Source of the DNA: Toxorhynchites rutilus septentrionalis | Lineage: Eukaryota > Arthropoda > Insecta > Diptera > Culicidae | Assembly: GCF_029784135.1 (NCBI RefSeq) | Contig: NC_073746.1 | Span: forward strand, 259,260,994 to 259,324,993 | Length of the DNA: 64,000 nt | Direction: 5' to 3' | Shown here: piece by piece, positions 43,871-54,539 of the stretch | How positions within the stretch are numbered: the first letter of the stretch is position 1 | Layout of the letters: every line of letters begins with the position of its first letter | Position numbers and translations under genes: made by a program | Notes under the pieces: generated by a model | What the model saw: only the letters and a program-made list of their open reading frames with translations | Told to the model about the DNA's origin: nothing | Database searches by the model: none

Positions 43871-44587
43871 ACACTCTACAGAAAATGTAACGTTTATACA
43901 GAGTTTTAAAATACATATTACGCAGAATCGTTCTTACGATATATGATATAATATATACCATTTGACGGCAAATTAATCCAGCATTTTTTTTACCTAAGAC
44001 ATCAACAGTGGAAATAATAAAACAAGTGAACAATTTAACAACTAAAAGAGGTATGTTTTGCGAGCGAATGCGAAGGTAAATCATGTATTATACATTCTTT
44101 CTTTCAACTTCATTACCATGAATGTGATACGCAACACAAAATTGTGTGCAAAAATTCGATCTATCAACCAAATTAACAACCATTTTCGTATGTAAATATG
44201 TTGAAGTAATCAGAAGCAAGATTTTTTTTTTATTAAATCGTTTATTTTTACAGGCTCAGTTACATAAGTTTAAAGGAGCCAAACTCCTATCTGTATAGTT
44301 ACAAGTATATTTTTTATTAATTCTAATGTTAATGAAGTAGAGAACCGATTACTCGCGGCTTGCTCGAGTTTAGAAGGGTGACATTTTGTTTCAGGAAAAG
44401 GATGGGATATAAGGATATGTTGACAATGTTCACACTCACATTCGCACTCACATTCATCATACTCAATTCTTAAGCCTATCTTATATCTAACATGTATTTA
44501 CATTTCACCTTATTTTATTGTTAGTAAGAAGGGATCTGATTTCTCGCGAAGGAAAAGGAAAAGGAGAATATAAGGATATAAGGACAA

Positions 44588-47343
44588 TCACAAACGAAGA
44601 TCGATAGCTTTTAGGAAGACATATATTTGGGACATGTAATCAAGGTCTAACCGAGCCAACACATCTCTCACCGACACATTGGGCTGCCTTCCTCTAGCCC
44701 GAAGAGAGTTTTCTAAATTCGATCTGGCAACAAGATACTCCTCGCACGACCAAACAACGTGTTCGATGTCGTGGTAACCTTGGCCACAAGCACAGATATT
44801 GCCATCGGCAAAATTAAAACGAAAGAGTAGCGCGTCTAACGAACAGTGATTGGACATGAGTCGAGAGAAGGTGCGAATAAAGTCCCGACTTAAGTCCAGA
44901 CTTTTGAACCATGGTTTGAGGCTAACCTTAGGGATAATCGAGTGAAGCCACCGACCCAATTCATCTTCGTTCCACTTACGTTGCCAGTTAGCGATGGTAT
45001 TTTTACGGACTAAAGAATAAAATTCATTGAAAGCGATTTGACGCTGATAAATATCGCCTTCAATTGCACCTACCTTTACCAATGAGTCAGCCCTCTCGTT
45101 ACCCGGAATTGAGCAATGTGAAGGGACCCAGACAAAGGTAATGACATAACAGCGTCTGGTTAAAGTACTCAAATTTTCTCGTATGCTCTCAAGGAAGTAC
45201 GGCGAGTGCTTTTCCGGCCTCACTGAACGGATAGCTTCGACAGAGCTAAGACTATCCGTTACAATGTAATAGTGTTCAACAGGTCGTGAGGCGACGCTGT
45301 CCAGCGCCCAATGTGTTGCTGCCAATTCAGCAATATACACAGAGCAAGGATTCTGAAGACTGTGGGAGGTGCTAACAATTTCGTTGAACACTCCAAATCC
45401 TGTGGACTCATTCATAGAGGACCCATCAGTAAAGTACATATTATCACAATTGACACGCCCATACTTTGCATTGAAGATCGTAGGAACGATCCCCGATCGA
45501 TGATAATCTGGAATTCCATGGATTTTCTCCTTCATGAACAGATCAAAATGTACAGAGGAATTGATGTAGTCAGGAAAACAAACACGGTTGGGAATATACG
45601 AAGAAGGATCAACCTGCATGGAGATGAATTCATGATATGAGCTCATGAATCCTGAATGAAAATTTAGCTCGATAAGCTGCTCAAAATTTCCGATCACCAA
45701 TGGATGCATAACCTTACACCGGATGAGGAACCGAAGAGATAATAAATTGAAGCGATCTTTTAGTGGGATTACGCCTGCCAAAACCTCGAGACTCATGGTA
45801 TGCGTTGAGGGCATACATCCCAACGCGATACGGATACAAAGATACTGAATTCGCTCGAGTTTAATGAGGTGTGTTTTGGCAGTTGATTGAAAACAGAAAC
45901 TACCATACTCCATCACTGAGAGAATAGTTGTTCGATACAACATTATAAGATCTTCGGGATGGGCTCCCCACCAGGTGCCGGTAATTGTACGGAGAAAGTT
46001 TATTCTTTGTTGGCATTTTTTACTCAGATACCTAATATGGGCCCCCAAGTACATTTGGAGTCGAACCAGACCCCAAGATACTTGAATGACATAGCATGAG
46101 TGATCGGTTTACCCAAAAGTTGAAGCTTTGGTTTTGCTGGTCTATGCTTCCTAGAAAAAACCACCATCTCTGTTTTCTCCGTGGAGAATTCGATCCCTAG
46201 CCCAATGGCCCAGGTTGAAAAATTGTTCAAAGTATCTTGTAAGGGTCCTTGCAGGTCGGATTCGTTTGATCCTACGACAGACACCACTCCGTCATCTGCA
46301 AGTTGTCTTAGGCTGCAATTTTGTGTAAGACAATTGTCGATGTCGCTTACATAGAAGTTGTACAAAAGAGGGCTTAAACATGAGCCCTGGGGGAGGCCCA
46401 TGTAGGAGACCCGATTTACTGTCGAATCCCCGTGAGAAAAATTCAACTGTTGCTCACAAAGCAAGTTATATAACATATTATTCAACAGAGGCGGCAGACC
46501 CCGAGAGTGTAATTTGTCTGACAAAACCTCTATTGAAACAGAATCAGAGGCCCCCTTTATGTCCAAGAATACTGAAGCCATTTGTTTTTTTTTCGGCGTA
46601 AGCCATTTGAATTTCTGAAGAAAGCAACGCAAGACAATCATTCATCCCCTTGCCCCTGCGGAACCCATATTGTGTATCTGAGAGTAGGCCATTCGTTTCA
46701 GCCCAACGATCAAGGCGAAACAAGATCATTTTCTCCAACAATTTCCGTATACAAGACAGCATTGCTATTGGGCGGTACGAATTGAAGTCGGACGCGGGTT
46801 TTCCGGGTTTTTGAATAGCTATAATTCGCACTTGTCTCCAATCATCTGGAACAATATTATGCTCCAGAAACCGATTGAATAAATTCAACAAGCGATGTTT
46901 CGCCACATCAGGGAGGTTTTTTAACAAGTTGAACTTAATTCTATCCGTTCCTGGAGCAGAATTGTTACAAGAAAGGAGAGCAAGAGAGAATTCTACCATC
47001 GAAAACTCGGAATCAAGATCGCACCTATCTTGTGGTATATCTCGAACAATTTTTTGCACAGGAGCGGAATCGGGACAAACCTTCCGTGCAAAATTAAAAA
47101 TCCATCGATGTGAATATACTTCGCTTTCATTCGATGAAGAGCGATTTCTCATGTTTCGAGCCACTTTCCATAATTTTTTCATTTACGTTTCTCGTGACAA
47201 ACCTCCCACGAAATTTCGCCAATAAGCACGTTTTTTTCCTTTGATCAAGTTTTTAAATTGATTTTCAAGGTCCAAATACGTTTGAAAATTCTCAATGGTT
47301 CCCCGTTTCCGAAAAGCTTTAAATGCGTTCGATTTATCCTGAT
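44588..47343 (-). pseudogene. I-like LINE ORF2, RT and RNase H part
   Basis: The RT region starts after the MITE with NAFKAFRKRGTIENFQTYL. It includes APGTDRIKFNLLKNLPD, IIAIQKPGKPASDFNSYRPI, TQYGFRRGKGMNDCL, VFLDIKGASDSVSIEVL (first Asp), GLPQGSCLSPLLYNFYV and RQLADDGVVSVVG (catalytic ADD). RNase H follows with YFTDGSSMNESTGFGV, IAELAATHWALD, VTDSLSSVEAI and WVPSHCSIPGNERADSL. A CxC-H-C tail lies near the end (CACGQGYHDIEHVVWSC). Frameshifts lie near 47180, at a run of nine A near 46575 and near 46040. Confidence 0.93.
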
Positions 47344-48372
47344 CAGTGCTTGGATATAAATGTATCACATCAATCTTTTCAGCTGAATTTTCGGCCACAT
47401 TCGATGATTTATACCATTGCATTCGGGATACCGAAAATGAACCAACGCCAAACCTCACAATCACAGCAAGCCACTCACAGTTGATTCATCCAGTTTTTTT
47501 CATTCTATTTTTCGTTCTGTTCTGCGTTCACGGAATGTGAGCAAAACAAAATATCCCTAGTTTTGTCATTCATTGACATTAACATACCAGTTCATTCACT
47601 ATCAGCATCGCTCTCGGACACTGACGAAACGGAGAAATTCGTTGAGGAAGATAAGAAAGTACAGAATGCTCATAATAGTGACAATAAATTAAATTGTTCA
47701 AGCATGCAAGGTTTCCGTCTCAGTTGAATTGCTTTCATTTTACATAGTGAATATGCAGTTCCAAATCCACTTGTCAGAAATGCTTCAAAGAAGAATTCCG
47801 ATATAATAAATACCGTCTTGACTCAAATTTCAAACATTTAATTTTTTTAAATTCTGAACACACGAACATAAAATGGTGGTGTCCAAGACACGACCGCAAT
47901 GCGAATATTTCGAGCTTCCTTTTGCAAACGGATCAAACTATGCTATAGGATTAGCGGATGAAATTGCCAACATCCAGCTTTGGCTGACATAGTTTCCATT
48001 CGCTGCTTGGATCGATTCTGCAGAATGCCCCCTCGCCCTTGCCCTTTCGTTGCCCTTTCGGAGTAACTTCAAAAGCAACTGAATAAGCAAGGCACTGACT
48101 CAATGAGAAAATCACACACATATCGGGATATTGAAAATGAACAGTCACAACATTCCTGACAATTCAATGGCAATGAATAAATGTGAATGAATTCTCATGA
48201 CTCGAGCTTTTAGGAAAGCTTAGAGAGCACAGAATGAATATGAATGAACACAGTTGTAAATTTGTTTGTCGTCGAATGAATGACAGTAGCATCGACAAGT
48301 AAAATAAACGCGTTACACTGATAAAAATATATTTTCAATGTTGTTTAACAAGCTCAATATTTCCAAGCTCTG
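47344..48372. mobile_element. hAT-type MITE inside LINE ORF2, about 1.03 kb
   Basis: The left terminus is CAGTGCTTGGATATA and the right, reversed, is CAGAGCTTGGAAATA. The 8-bp duplication ATCCTGAT lies at 47336-47343 and 48373-48380. It separates CSKLYQD from KSNAFKAF in the endonuclease-RT linker. It carries a histone-repeat border word (GTGTCCAAGACACGACCGC near 47880) but no transposase. Confidence 0.9.
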
Positions 48373-48380
48373 ATCCTGAT

Positions 48381-49303
48381 AAAGCTTGGAACATTGGCTA
48401 TCCCACCATAGATTGGGAGGCCTTTGACGAAAAGTGGAGCCTGGGATGGGTTTCGTTTGAGCGCGAACCGCGCTGTCATATATCAAACGAGAAAGGAAGT
48501 TATACTCCTCCAATGGAGGCAAACCATCTTTGGAATTGATGGCTAGAGCAATTGCGTCCGCATATTTTTTCCAGTCAATGTGTCTTGTGAGGTCATATGC
48601 CATGTTTATAGATTCAGAAGAATTCGAACCAATGGTGATGGAAATTTTGATTGGCAAGTGGTCACTGCCGTTGGGGTCCTGGATTACATTCCACTTGCAA
48701 TCTAACGATAGTGAATTCGAGCAAAGCGAGAGGTCAAGAGCACTTGGGTTAGCAGGAGGTTTAGGTACACGTGTTGTTTCCCCAATGTTCAAAACGGTCA
48801 TATTGAAGCTGTTACAAAGGTCATATATCAACAATGAACGATTGTCGTCGTACTGTTCCCCCCAGGCAGTTCCGTGAGAGTTGAAGATCAATCGTGGCTC
48901 AGGAAGGAGTGAGCCCATGTCAACAAGTTGCTTGCGGCTAACCGCAGCTCTCGGAGGCCAATGCAAGCTGACAATACAGAGGTCTTTGCCTCTGATGTTT
49001 GCATGACAAGCAACAGCTTCGATCCCTCCAATAGGTGGAAGGTCAATTCGAAAAAATGAGTGGCACTTATTGATACCCAATAGCACCCCTCCGTATCTGT
49101 CATCACGGTCCAAGCGTATGATATTAAAATCGTGGAAAGAGAGATCATCTCGCGAAGAAAGCGAAGAAAGTTTCGGACAGAGCAAAAACATCACAATTGA
49201 ACTTTTGAATTAAAAATTTGAATGTATCCAATTTAGGGATAAGACTACGACAATTCCACTGTAAAACAGTGATATCTCCGACCTCTCTATTTAAATTAGA
49301 CAT
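48381..49303 (-). pseudogene. I-like LINE ORF2, endonuclease part
   Basis: The AP-type endonuclease nicks target DNA for target-primed reverse transcription. The start ATG at 49303 overlaps the ORF1 stop as TGATG. It reads ITVLQWNCRSLIPKLDTF, the N-terminal Asn motif, then CDVFALSET with the catalytic Glu. A frameshift near 49155 moves reading to the frame with RYGGVLLGI, HWPPRA, NSHGTAWG and GSDHLPIKISI (the terminal SDH motif). It ends at PPNLWWDSQCSKLYQD where the MITE entered. The usual NAHxxxWG reads NSHGTAWG, so a catalytic-loop residue differs. Confidence 0.9.
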
Positions 49304-50681
49304 CAAGAGAGATAATCATTGCAAGGAGGGGCCATGTTTGCATCAATTGTTGCAAAATTGTCTAATACCGGAAGCATAGAAATGACAATGGTTCTGATGG
49401 AGTCGGAAACATTAAAACACTTGAAGATTTGGTCCAAAAGGTCAGACAACTTTATAAATCCCAATTGAGAAGTTGAACTGGACGGAAAAACAGGGACAGT
49501 TGGGATTTTTGATGTCCCCTCGAGTGCTGGGCCATTCGAAGGTGAATTATTCCCACGGAAGCCAGGAGGAACCTGATTTTGCTTGTCCGCTGCACTCGAT
49601 TTTTTAGGCATGCTAACAGGGGGTATCACCGGAAGGGTCCTTGAACTTTGGAAGTGGTCACATTTTTGCGCCGGGGATTCCCTTGGAAAATGAACGGTGT
49701 GCCCCCGTTAGCTGTGTCCACTTCTATTTCGTCAACGGGCAACGTGGCGAAGACATTTTGTGTGTTGATTGGTTGTTGTTGTTGGGCCAGTGGAGAAGCG
49801 CCCTTTAAAATATCCGCAAAAGTGCGTTTCGAGCGTTCCTTCAAAGAGCGTTTCTGTCTTCCCAGCGACTTCGTAAGTTTCACAAACTGAGAGCTCGTGT
49901 GGGGATTCCCCGCAATATGGACATTTATGCTCAGTCGCACTGCAGGATTTCCCCTCATGTTGCTCTCCGCAAGTGGCACAGCGCTCCTTGTTGGCACAAT
50001 AATCTGAAGTGTGACCAACTGACTTGCATTTTTGGCAAGTCATGGGCTTTGGCACGAAGAGTCGCACAGGCAATCTCAATTTGCCCACCATGACGTAGTC
50101 AGGTAGAGCGGAACCAGCAAAAGTTACTCGAAACGAGTCTGACGGCGTGAATTTAGTTTTTCCCTCTTCTTGGGATACTTTTCCTAGTTGGCGGCTGTCG
50201 GGAGTCTTTTAAATTTACCAACTCCTTCTTTTATCATTTCGCACGTCAGACCAGTTTCAGTTACCACCCCCGAGATTTCTACGTCATGGGAGGGCACGTA
50301 GACGCGATACTCTAGGGAGAATCTCTCGTCGATCACAATTGCATTCGCGTGTTTCCGATCACTCACGACAACACGCAGTTTGTTCGGTCTAACCTTAGAG
50401 ATTTCGACCACGGAGGAATAAGATTATCCAGCCAGATCTTTCGAAACCTGAATGACATTAATTGACTTTCCTTTTGGTTTAGGCCGGAAAAAAACAACCC
50501 ATGGACCAGCTCCAAGTGCATCGTCTGGATAGACCTTGACACGAGGAGAGGAAACAACTGAGGAGGAGGACGAGGTCGATTGTTGAACGGGAGCGGGATC
50601 AGTAGGGCTGGGAGGCAAGTTCGGTAGTAGAGCGGAAGCGGGAGCGGGAGATTGAGGGGGCGAAGAGGAAAAGTTTGCCAA
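49303..50681 (-). pseudogene. I-like LINE ORF1 (Gag-like)
   Basis: This nucleic-acid-binding protein would package the LINE RNA. A Pro/Ser-rich N-terminus (MANFSSSPPQSPAPASALL) leads to an RRM-like region (ISKVRPNKLRVVVSDRKHA), then VTFAGSALPDYVMVGKLRL and three CCHC knuckles (CQKCKSVGHTSDYC, CATCGEQHEGKSC, CPYCGESPHELSVC). The C-terminus ends VLDNFATIDANMAPP. Lesions are an in-frame TAA near 50426, a frameshift near 50195 and another near 49870. It cannot be translated as one protein. Confidence 0.9.
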
Positions 50682-51029
50682 TTTTCTTGAGGGGGGCTTG
50701 TTAAGGTAGATTACCCCTTTCTCTGAAGAGACATCTTCTGAGGGGGGAACGCGTTTAAGCGACTATCGCACCACAACACGATGATGGAATCGATGACGAT
50801 GCTAAAGCATACACAGCGATGATACGGCACACGCACCGCGTCCGCCGTGGAGGACTTCTTCCTCACGCTGGTAGTGATTGCTGCTCTCCTCACTCGCGCA
50901 ATAAAGAGAACCCCGTTAGGGTGAAATAACTTCACCAGCCACGAACTGATAACGGTATAATCTCCACTCTATAATAGACGCGAACAAATTTGCGACCGAT
51001 GTCTTCGGACTGCGCGAGCTAAATGAATG
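50682..51029 (-). promoter_or_regulatory. I-like LINE 5' UTR and internal promoter region
   Basis: It is non-coding, from the 14-bp duplication to the ORF1 start. I-type LINEs carry an internal pol II promoter here. A TCAGTTCG initiator-like word lies near 50945 on the minus strand. Confidence 0.5.
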
Positions 51030-51043
51030 ATCAGAAGCAAGAT

Positions 51044-52135
51044 GTCATGCAAGATTTCATCAAAGCAATGATGAAAGTGTAACCCATACAGTGATTGTTC
51101 GTTAATTGTGCCATTAAATCAATACATTTATCGAATTTTACTCGCTAACTGAACTGCAAAACAAGAGAAGCAATACTTCACACTGAAGATGACATCTATT
51201 ATTGATAGATAACTGCTTTTCAGCCCAGTTAACGTACGCTCTGTTATAGATAAGTCCAGTTGAAGATAATACAGTTAGCAAATGACTTCTATGTATGACG
51301 GGATGACGAACATCTCAAGCGAGTGTCTTGCGGGCTGCGGCAACATGGGCAATTGTACAGCGAAAAATGATATCAGTACTAGGAGTGTGGCAGCGGTTAT
51401 CATGCGAGGAGTTATTGAGACCGGCGTTACATCGCATCACAAAAATGAGACGAAATGAAATATCAATAATCTTCATGACTCATATTCATAATTCTCAATG
51501 ACTCAATTTCTTCTACGATAGATTGAGCAGTAGAACCGATACGACTTGAACTCGAATTATTTGAAAAACGCGAATACTGATTTAACAAACGAACGGGATT
51601 TGTTAGAAAAAAGTGACGTTTGGTAGGCAGATGAAAAAATTCATTTGTACGAAAACTAGAATAGGCGTTTCGTTTGAATTGTTTAATTTTCGGAAGTTCG
51701 AATGGATGGATTTGACTCGTATGAAAACAAGAATACAAATGGAGCATACTTTCGAACGTTTTCTTTGCGTTCGAAAACAATAATGAGGGTGATAGTGTGC
51801 AAACGAACTTTTTTTCACCAAAAAGCTACTGCTTTTTTGGAAAGAAATCACAATACCATAGCCATACATTAAAAATAAAGCAACTTCATGATTTCATGTG
51901 TATTTCACCCCAAAATATCACGAAATCGTAAGTATTTTCTACCTTTTTTTTGTTTCTTACCCATAAATTTCATATTCAATGTAATCAAATGCGATATATT
52001 ATTTTTGTTTACCGATCCACATATACTTCATCCACCATTCCACCCTGTTATGTGTGACACAGATATTCATTAATTGTTTTCAGTTAGACAGTTGAACTTC
52101 CTTTCGGAAGTTAATAATTAATTTTTTTGTTCGTT
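51044..52135. other. Unassigned sequence
   Basis: A Phe/Arg-rich minus frame at 51463-51780 and short frames nearby lack recognised motifs. There are no repeat borders. Confidence 0.3.
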
Positions 52136-52139
52136 ACAA

Positions 52140-52345
52140 ACCGTTTGACGGTTATTAGTACATATAACAAACGGCTCTTTTCAGGGCTACTATTTGGAGT
52201 TTCAAATGAATTAAACTAACAGATTGCTGAACAACGAAAAGAATTACATTTAAAAAAAATATAGGAGGTTGTGTCAAGACACGACCACTTTGTTGACGTA
52301 GAACTACGCTGTTGTTTTCTTCAAGTCGCTTGTTAATAACTTCGG
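52140..52345 (+). repeat. Histone 3'-end fragment with repeat border
   Basis: It holds a histone-type stem-loop at 52173-52188 (GGCTCTTTTCAGGGCT; 6-bp stem with two G-U pairs, TTTC loop). CGAAAAGAATT lies downstream, then the inverted border TTGACGTAGAACTACGCTG found in copy A at 645-670. No histone coding part is recognised upstream. Confidence 0.6.
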
Positions 52346-52349
52346 ATAT

Positions 52350-52940
52350 TTTTTACACACACACTTATCTCCGCTTTGCGCTCTCCTGAACAGAAAACCT
52401 TTCTATTAATATTCTAAGGAATTGCTTAGCTTTGCTGTCATCCTTGGTGTAGACACCCATTATTTGAACCATTATTTTCAACCATTATTTGAGCCGATGA
52501 TAACCTAGTTTGATGATTCCCCACACAATTGTGTAGATCAGAACCTTAACGGAATGGTGTCAGTTTGATGTAATAATTACAATGCCAGAGACATCAGCGA
52601 AAAAGTAATTTGATCGCGTCCACAGCTCAATCCGAAACGAAGACATGTGATGACTCAAAATAAGGAAGAACAAGCAATATTCATTGCTTCGTATCTAGGA
52701 CGATACTGAAAGTTTGCTTTCCATTCCATTTTAAAGAGGCTTTAAACTTTTCAGTTCATTCGTCTCTAAAAAGTTTGCCTCAGTGAGATACAATATTTGT
52801 GCTCTGGGCAAATATTCCCCTTCGTTGATCGCCATTAAGTTGCTCGTTATTGACGGCACGGATTGGGAAGCAAATGAGCAGAACAAATGAATGTGAAAAT
52901 GGAAATGCTTCTAGTTTTCATCAATTAAAATCGTTTACAC
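52350..52940. other. Unassigned sequence
   Basis: No coding similarity is visible. A weak trace of the dispersed TTCAGTTCATTCGTCTCT repeat lies near 52748. Confidence 0.3.
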
Positions 52941-52943
52941 ATC

Positions 52944-53327
52944 AGGGGATTGTAATGTATAGCTTAAAAAACAAATTTTAGGGAATTTCCGATTCGTTTG
53001 GTATATAAATCGTCTAAATCCGTTCGCGGCAAAAATAGTAATTCACGTTAACTTTATTTCATTAAAACGTAACCTGTTTTCTGATTTGGCACTCTTAATG
53101 AAAGACTTAATTCTACGTCAAAAACAACTGTTCTACTATGTCTATGTCTATGAGTAAGAGTGGACTATGTCTTTCAGTAAGAGTGCCAAATCAGAAAACA
53201 GGTCAAATTTTTATGAAATAAAGTTAATGTTAATAGTTTCGCTACGAATGAATTTTCATTATTTGCATATCAAACAAATTGTAAATCCTCTAAGATTTGT
53301 TTAATATACTAAACATTACAATTCCCT
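52944..53327. mobile_element. Fold-back MITE with arms of about 165 bp
   Basis: The left arm starts AGGGGATTGTAATGTATAG and the right arm, reversed, AGGGAATTGTAATGTTTAG. Similarity continues inward. It is strongest in the inner part (53085-53112 against 53167-53200), with ACCTGTTTTCTGATTTGG and CACTCTTA. The loop is about 55 bp with a TCTATGTCTATG repeat. No target duplication was identified. Confidence 0.82.
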
Positions 53328-53434
53328 AAACCGTAAATTGTTTGGTATATTCACAAAAATTTGGAGCAATTCAATTTTACCATACATTAGTTCTCTGCAT
53401 TATCCTACCAAGTTTCATAATATTCATAAAGGGT

Positions 53435-53533
53435 AAGTGGAGGTAAGACGGATATGTTGAAAAGAACTTCAATTATATCTTTGGAAACTCATGTTTCCCA
53501 AAACTTGAATACTGTTTCTTACAATTCAATATA
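53435..53533 (-). repeat. Dispersed repeat, partner of 15660-15780
   Basis: It is the reverse of the 15.7-kb block (CTTTGGAAACTCATGTTTCC, ACTGTTTCTTACAATTC). Mariner copy 2 is inserted in it at a TA. Confidence 0.6.
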
Positions 53534-53970
53534 CAGGGTTTTCCATTTCGGGCTTCCGAAAGTATACAGCCCTGCGCTGACAACCGTTTGACATAGCTGT
53601 CAACCAAAGCGTCATATCGTTAGTTGAATGTCTGCCATTTTACAATATGGATCGTTTTAGCATCGCACAGCGTGTTAATTTTGTTAAATTATACTATAAA
53701 AATGATGAAAAAACGGCAAAGATTTTTCGAGCATTACGGACGGATTTTGGTCGTCATGGACGGCCTACAGAGCACACAATCGCTGATGTAGTGCGTAAAT
53801 TCGAACAAACTGGATCCGTAGCGGATATTGTGAAACCTGTGCATCATCGTAATGTGCGTTCGGCCGAAAATATTGCTGCTGTTTCTGCCAGTGTGGAGGA
53901 ATGTTTCGATTCCACGGCGTGCTCAGCAATTGGGCTTGTCAAACACATCATTGTGGCGAATTTTGCATTT
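53534..53970 (+). pseudogene. Mariner-like transposon, copy 2, 5' fragment
   Basis: It begins with the terminus CAGGGTTTTCCATTTCG after TA and is nearly identical to copy 1 through the helix-turn-helix region (MDRFSIAQRVNFVKLYYKND, TGSVADIVKPVHHRN). A small deletion after SASVEE shifts the frame. Homology stops abruptly at 53970 (TTTTGCATTT). No right terminus is found, so the catalytic half is lost. Confidence 0.9.
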
Positions 53971-53979
53971 TTGCATATC

Positions 53980-54290
53980 GTCTTCGTACACAACTAGTCG
54001 CTTGACCAAGTTTACAGCAACGCTTTTGGAAAGTTCCGGGTGTCTTTTCATAAAGTTATTGATCCATTCTGCTGAGACGATGGGTTATCCCACTTTCTTA
54101 AATTTTCGACGATTTTTCCTAACTTTTCCACTCCACGATAATTATTTCTTCTTCGCTGCTGCTGCATCGTTTTCGTTAATGAGTAGCGTTCCTTAATCCG
54201 ATCTTCCATTGCAATCTTTAGTACACCGAAGTATTTTTCGGTTTCCCGGATCGAAAATCTTTGCCCCATACCTTCAAGGTCATGTGTTCT
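53980..54290 (-). pseudogene. Pogo-type transposase N-terminal fragment
   Basis: The minus strand reads FSIRETEKYFGVLKIAMEDR and IKERYS, which fits a pipsqueak-type helix-turn-helix. In a shifted frame it reads WINNFMKRHPELSKS, which fits the CENP-B-type second DNA-binding helix of pogo/Tigger transposases. One frameshift lies between them near 54070. No catalytic region is present. It abuts the broken end of mariner copy 2. Confidence 0.5.
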
Positions 54291-54375
54291 GAATGTGTTT
54301 CTCTTATTCCGGACATGAATTTGTGAAACACAAATATTTGTTATGATTTTTGACATTTTTTTGTCAACAGCTAGG

Positions 54376-54526
54376 TTTTTTTTCTATATTATAGTGACTT
54401 TCAACACTTTTGGGTGGTTCGTCACTTTTACCTTCCATTTTGGCAGAATGTCGGAAGTGAGAATTGAACTCGTGACCTTCAGCGTGAGAGGCATGGATGT
54501 TACCACTACGCCAGTCGCCTACTCAG
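54376..54526 (-). mobile_element. tRNA-derived SINE (Feilai-like), minus strand
   Basis: It is homologous to 32039-32197, with A box TGGCGTAGTGG and B box GAGTTCAATTC. The tail is a short A run at the left. The duplication CAGCTAGG flanks it (54368-54375 and 54527-54534). Confidence 0.87.
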
Positions 54527-54539
54527 CAGCTAGGTACTA

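Larger units (their letters stand above)
44223..51029 (-). mobile_element. I-like non-LTR retrotransposon, full length, broken
   Basis: This 6.8-kb minus-strand LINE is bounded by a 14-bp duplication, ATCAGAAGCAAGAT (44209-44222 and 51030-51043). It has a 5' UTR, ORF1 with three zinc knuckles, ORF2 with endonuclease, RT and RNase H, a 3' UTR with CACTCACATTCGCACTC, and a short A-rich tail. A hAT-type MITE at 47344-48372 and several frameshifts disable it. RNase H plus CCHC knuckles place it in the I group. Confidence 0.93.

Noticed and set aside
50711..50935. Extra small protein upstream of LINE ORF1
   Set aside because: It falls in the 5' UTR of the LINE and is not conserved in any way I can see.
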